Source: Bryobacterales bacterium KBS 96
GTDB taxonomy: Bacteria; Acidobacteriota; Terriglobia; Bryobacterales; Bryobacteraceae
Assembly: GCA_000381625.1 (NCBI GenBank)
Contig: KB906767.1
Span: 903,683 to 967,682 of the forward strand
DNA length: 64,000 nt
Direction: 5' to 3'
Shown here: piece by piece, positions 60,382 through 64,000 of the stretch
How the letters are laid out: the number at the start of each line of letters is the position of its first letter
How positions within the stretch are numbered: the first letter of the stretch is position 1
Made by a program: the position numbers and the translations under genes
Notes under the pieces: model-generated
What the model saw: only the letters and a program-made list of their open reading frames with translations
What the model was told of the DNA's origin: nothing
Database searches by the model: none

Positions 60382-62715
60382 GGACGAGACCGACACGTCG
60401 TCTTGCCAGTCGAATTCAACGTTCGCCTCGGGAAGGTGGTGAGCCGTTGCATAATGATTTCTGGCTTGCAGAAGTTGCTTGAACCAATCTCCAAACGGCA
60501 GTAAAAATTCGCGCTGGATCAGGTAGTTCAGTCCGAGGGTTCGATCGACACGGTAATCTTGTACGCTATTCAGCACGAGGAGATGCCTGCGGCCATTCGC
60601 CTCTGGGACTCGTGGATACCAGCTCTTGTACCAAGTTGTAGTGGCGGTCTGAAGTGCGCGGTTCCGCTGCGCTCTGATGAGATAGGCGAGTTGCAGTGCC
60701 TGATCGAGAGCCGAAACCGCAGCGGGATAATCCAGCTTGGCAGCAGCGGATTCAGCTCCTTGCAACGACGCGCTGATTGCACCCAGATCCTGGAGCATCT
60801 CGAGATTTTGACGATATAAGCCTGCAATCGACCGAAACACGTCCAGGTTGTATGAATGCAACTGCACGGTCGTCAGGTTGTGGTTCAGCAATCCAAGCAA
60901 TTCGTCGTTGTCGGTCAGCGACTTCTGTGAGAGCAGGAGGCGTTTTTCGTTCACTTTGGTCCAGTCATAATCGAGGCGGAGATAATCGCCTTTCGGCACT
61001 GGCGGCAACGCGATCACTTGATCCCTGGGTGCTATGGGACGAATTCCGTCCGAGTTGCCGAACAGAACTGGGCGGATCGAGGAAGGCCCCCAATCCCAAC
61101 TGCTGGCCCAGAACTCACCTTGCGTACTCATCAATTGATAGAGCCTATCCATATTTTCCGCGCCACGTCCGTAGAAAAGACGATAAAAGCTGCTTTTCGC
61201 CTCCGCCGGATCTGGCGATCCGGGGCGCCAACTCCATCCAGCCGCGGCCGCAAAGCCCAACCAAAAAGTCTCCGGGTGCAATCCTTCGTCTCCCCAGGCA
61301 CACACATCTACCCCCACCAGGTCCGCGAATTTGCGCGCCCTCCAGAAGGAGATTTCGTTGAACAATTGCGAAATCCGGTCCTGTGCCGGACGGAAGTGAG
61401 CTTCATCTGCCTGACTGGGACCTTTATAATTCACTTGGTCGGCATCCGGCAGCAAGAAATAATTCGGGAACAGAGGCTCACTAGCCTGCGTGTAGGTGTA
61501 AATCATCTGGCGGATGCCATGCGCGCGGAAAGCCCGATCGAATTCCGGGCCGTAAACCTCTCCATTGATCAAGTAGGCCGGCAATGCAGAAATGTCAGCG
61601 GGTTTGAGCGGGTACTCGCCCCAAAAAATTACAGTTCGTCCGTGTGCGTGGAGATACCCGGCAGTTTTCGAAATAAATTGGGCGAGTATTTTTCCCACGC
61701 TACCCAATCGTTTCGCTTCATCAACCTCGTTGCATTGAGAGTTATTTGCAAGCCCAACGTAGTAAGGTTCGTCTGTGGATAAAAGGAAGTAGTTCACCCC
61801 TTTATTTGCATCCATCAATTCCTGATACATGCCCTCAAGCAGTTTGTATGAGTCTGGATTCGTCGTACAGAGCTCATAGTTGCTCTCGGGAAATGCCCGC
61901 AGTTGTTCATACTCCGGATGTTTCAAAATCCAGGCGATGTGCGCCGGCCCGTCAATATATGGAATAAGCTGAACGTGGTAATGCAGACCATAGTCGGTCA
62001 ACTGCTGAAGCTCTTGCGGCGTCAGAGCATACGGTTCGACGACTGCTGGAGCACTGGAATATTGAAAATGCGCGTTCAGTTTGAGAAGAACCCCGTTCAC
62101 CTTAAAAAATGCCGCCTGGCGCAGAACCTCTCGCAATACGTCGGGACGATCGAGATGGGCCTTATCGTCCCAATAGATGAAGCGGTTCTGCAGGTCGGGC
62201 CAGTCAACAATGCTGCCCTGCGGCAACCAGGTTGCGCTATTGGAGGTCTTGACTAGTTGCACCAGAGTTTCTGCTCCGTACAGCAAGCCGGGCTCCGCAT
62301 TCGCGACGATCGTAATGGATTCCGGAGAAAGATCGAGTCTGTATGCCTCTTCTGCGAGTTTGTCCTTATCGCGGTCTGTTGCCGGGCCGATTTTCACCGA
62401 ACCGGGGCGAATCGCCATCTGAACCGTTTTTGAAGCTGAATTTGACGGTGATCCGTTCTGGAGACGGATTCCATACCGGGAGGCAAGGTCGTTTCTTAAG
62501 ATTTCAACGGCGGCCATGCCGTTATTGACTCCGCTCGTGAGGGCCAAATGCCAGTCGTTCCCGAATACAAAATCTTTTCCATTCAGTTCGACCTTCTGAG
62601 GCTCGGGAATAACGGTATAACCACGCGCAAACAGAGGCGAGGAGGCCGCATTTGCGCTAACTACCGAGCAGAGCAGGACAGCGACAATACTTAACTGTCT
62701 AATCGTCCGAAGCAT
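60370..62715 (-). CDS. GH20-like glycoside hydrolase (beta-N-acetylhexosaminidase-type), first copy
   Basis: A 781-residue exported protein. The signal peptide is MLRTIRQLSIVAVLLCSVVSANA. A GH20 N-terminal domain (about 35-170: VIPEPQKVELNGKDFVFG, AEEAYRLDLSPESITIVANAEPGLLYGAETLVQL) leads into a barrel: RFIYWDDKAHLDRPDVLREVLRQAAFFKVNGVLLKLN, LIPYIDGPAHIAWILKHPEY, and the Asp-Glu pair of GH20 enzymes in YFLLSTDEPYY. The C-terminal third is a helical region. The frame extends to 62808, but ATG 62715 starts at the signal peptide and overlaps the upstream paralogue by 17 bp. N-acetylhexosamine glycan cleavage outside the cytosol is likely, though the exact substrate is not known. Confidence 0.82.
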   Translation of the reverse strand: MLRTIRQLSIVAVLLCSVVSANAASSPLFARGYTVIPEPQKVELNGKDFVFGNDWHLALTSGVNNGMAAVEILRNDLASRYGIRLQNGSPSNSASKTVQMAIRPGSVKIGPATDRDKDKLAEEAYRLDLSPESITIVANAEPGLLYGAETLVQLVKTSNSATWLPQGSIVDWPDLQNRFIYWDDKAHLDRPDVLREVLRQAAFFKVNGVLLKLNAHFQYSSAPAVVEPYALTPQELQQLTDYGLHYHVQLIPYIDGPAHIAWILKHPEYEQLRAFPESNYELCTTNPDSYKLLEGMYQELMDANKGVNYFLLSTDEPYYVGLANNSQCNEVDEAKRLGSVGKILAQFISKTAGYLHAHGRTVIFWGEYPLKPADISALPAYLINGEVYGPEFDRAFRAHGIRQMIYTYTQASEPLFPNYFLLPDADQVNYKGPSQADEAHFRPAQDRISQLFNEISFWRARKFADLVGVDVCAWGDEGLHPETFWLGFAAAAGWSWRPGSPDPAEAKSSFYRLFYGRGAENMDRLYQLMSTQGEFWASSWDWGPSSIRPVLFGNSDGIRPIAPRDQVIALPPVPKGDYLRLDYDWTKVNEKRLLLSQKSLTDNDELLGLLNHNLTTVQLHSYNLDVFRSIAGLYRQNLEMLQDLGAISASLQGAESAAAKLDYPAAVSALDQALQLAYLIRAQRNRALQTATTTWYKSWYPRVPEANGRRHLLVLNSVQDYRVDRTLGLNYLIQREFLLPFGDWFKQLLQARNHYATAHHLPEANVEFDWQDDVSVSSGSL

Positions 62716-64000
62716 CGGGAGTACGCGCAGAGGTTTTGGCAGCGGAGGTGTCTTGCCAGTCAAAGGTATAGTGACGCGAGGGAATCTTGTGGGCGGTTGC
62801 ATATTCATTTCGGACCGCCATGACGGTTTTCGCCCACTCGCCGAGCGGGTAAAGTAGTTCCCGATATACGAGGTAACTCATATCGACTGTGCGAACCGGC
62901 TGATGATCCTTAATATCGTCGACCTGATCGAGATATTTCCGGCCGTTTGCTTCTTTCACACGAGGAAACCAGGTCTCGTACCATGTAACCGTTGCGTCTC
63001 GAAGGGCGTAGTTGCGCTGCTGGCGGATGTTCTCAGCGATATCTATCGCACGGTCCAGTGACGCAACCGCCTTTTCGGCTTCAGCTCTTCCGGCGTTCGC
63101 TTCAGCGGCCTTCAACGCATCCGAAATGCGGCCCAGGTCCTGCAGCATCAGGAGGTTTTGCCGGTAGAGCGCTGCAATGGAAAGAAATATCCGCACATTG
63201 TACCGGTTAAGCTGAAGGCGCGCGATATTCTCGTGCAGTAGGTCCAGCAACTGATCATTCTGAGTGAGGAACCTACCCGCGAGTTCCAGCCGCTTCCGAT
63301 TTTCGAGGCGCCAATCGTGATCCAAACGAAATAATTCCGGCTCGGGCGTTGGAAGCAAGGGCAAATACTGATCGTGAGCGGGCAGGGGTGGATTGAAAAT
63401 ACTATAAGAGTTACCGAGAATGGGCGATCGCGCGGCAGACGGGCCTGTTTCCCAACTGTCTAGCCAAAACTGAGCCTGCTCGCTCATCAACTGATAAAGC
63501 CTGCCCATATCGGTTGTGTCTGGACCATAGAAAAGCCGATAAAAGCTGCTCTCCGCTTCCTCTGGAGTCCCTCGATGCCATCCGGCCGCCAGCCCGGTTG
63601 CGTAACCCAGCCACATGGTTTCCGTATGCAGGCCCGGATCAGCCCATCCAGCAACGAATTCGCCAATCAGATCCGCCTGATTCGCTTGCGCAGAGTCCGG
63701 ACGCGTTGAGGAGAGATTATCGAGCGAGGTGAAACCAACACGCTCCCACATCTCCTGCACGCGGCCTGGGCCGTGAGGCCCGGGGTGCAGCCTCTCGGAC
63801 GAAGGTAAAACGTAGTACTGTGGAAATAATTGCTCTTCTCCCACTGTCGAGGTGTAGATCATCTGTTTGATGCCATGTTTTCGAAATAACGGGTCGAACT
63901 GCGGGCCGTACACTTCGCCGTTGATCAGGTAATTCGGGAGAGCGTCGATGTCATCGGGTTTGAGCGGATACTCGCCCCAGAAGAGCACGGTTCGGCCACG
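62699..64000 (-). CDS. GH20-like glycoside hydrolase, second copy (N-terminus cut by window edge)
   Basis: 433 codons are visible, open to the last base of the window, so the N-terminal half with the catalytic pair is missing. The visible part aligns along its length with the gene at 60370: LFWGEYPLKPDDIDALPNYLINGEVYGP against the same segment there, WLGYATGLAAGWHRGTPEEAESSFYRLFYGPD, LYRQNLLMLQDLG, WYETWFPRVKEANGR and YTFDWQD. It is a tandem paralogue, upstream in the same operon and overlapping it by 17 bp. Identity looks like roughly half by eye, so the duplication is old. Confidence 0.82.
   Translation of the reverse strand, partial: RGRTVLFWGEYPLKPDDIDALPNYLINGEVYGPQFDPLFRKHGIKQMIYTSTVGEEQLFPQYYVLPSSERLHPGPHGPGRVQEMWERVGFTSLDNLSSTRPDSAQANQADLIGEFVAGWADPGLHTETMWLGYATGLAAGWHRGTPEEAESSFYRLFYGPDTTDMGRLYQLMSEQAQFWLDSWETGPSAARSPILGNSYSIFNPPLPAHDQYLPLLPTPEPELFRLDHDWRLENRKRLELAGRFLTQNDQLLDLLHENIARLQLNRYNVRIFLSIAALYRQNLLMLQDLGRISDALKAAEANAGRAEAEKAVASLDRAIDIAENIRQQRNYALRDATVTWYETWFPRVKEANGRKYLDQVDDIKDHQPVRTVDMSYLVYRELLYPLGEWAKTVMAVRNEYATAHKIPSRHYTFDWQDTSAAKTSARTPDASDD

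Noticed and set aside
59937..60482. 181-codon rightward open frame as an intact protein
   Set aside because: Only parts of it match the AbiEi family; the middle is out of frame relative to the homology and its end runs into the antisense of the GH20-like gene.

Overview
The window looks like a chromosomal segment of an acidobacterium, most likely of the Solibacter/Bryobacter group. This is inferred from gene content, not from a marker gene. The clues are an Oar-like TonB receptor with an N-terminal carboxypeptidase-regulatory domain, repeated Gfo/Idh/MocA, DUF1080 and GMC-type sugar genes with Tat signals, a PSD1 cytochrome plus DUF1501 pair, an HAF-repeat/choice-of-anchor-D protein, and moderately GC-rich DNA with GTG and TTG starts. 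No insertion sequence, phage gene, CRISPR array or rRNA was seen.

Layout. 1-4.6 kb: a cut-off alpha/beta hydrolase, a VOC protein, a large secreted HAF/anchor-D protein and an exported metallo-beta-lactamase-fold protein whose metal ligands look lost. 4.9-21.2 kb: a carbohydrate block with a TonB receptor, a Tat-exported GH63-like glycosidase, a Tat Gfo/Idh/MocA oxidoreductase and a DUF1080 lipoprotein (family of 3-keto-disaccharide hydrolases). A divergent GMC flavoprotein and its small Tat partner follow, then an alkaline-phosphatase-superfamily lipoprotein, a second Tat oxidoreductase, a DUF763 protein and a Tat sugar isomerase/epimerase. Together these fit uptake of a glycoside and its oxidative cleavage in the periplasm through 3-keto sugars.

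21.2-34 kb: a membrane protein, an ArsC/LMW-phosphatase-like protein and the vitamin B6 operon pdxR-pdxS-pdxT read from a palindrome-bearing upstream region. Divergent from it is an exported protein that reads as three RidA-like domains in one chain. Next is a leftward cluster: aldo/keto reductase, TauE permease, ROK kinase, xylulokinase and priA. 34-42.5 kb: an acidobacterial envelope protein, two TPR proteins, miaA, a LacI regulator, a TonB C-terminal-domain protein and an SDR. Two inverted copies of an intergenic palindrome flank the last two.

42.7-56.3 kb: the PSD1/DUF1501 pair, an NtrC-type response regulator, cutC, a sodium/solute symporter, glgC, a frameshifted Uma2 gene, pepA and smpB. 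56.4-64 kb: a type II secretion secretin with a (TATG)n tract followed by two pseudopilins, and a tRNA-Gln(TTG) whose 3' end is repeated 89 bp downstream. Beside it is a decayed AbiEi-type antitoxin gene, then two tandem GH20-like glycosidases, the second running off the window.

The most interesting items are the triple-RidA protein, the decayed AbiEi gene beside the duplicated tRNA end, the oxidative sugar locus, the DUF763 protein with a sliding-clamp-type C-terminal motif, and the repeat tract in the secretin. All domain calls were made by reading the sequence. No database search was run.
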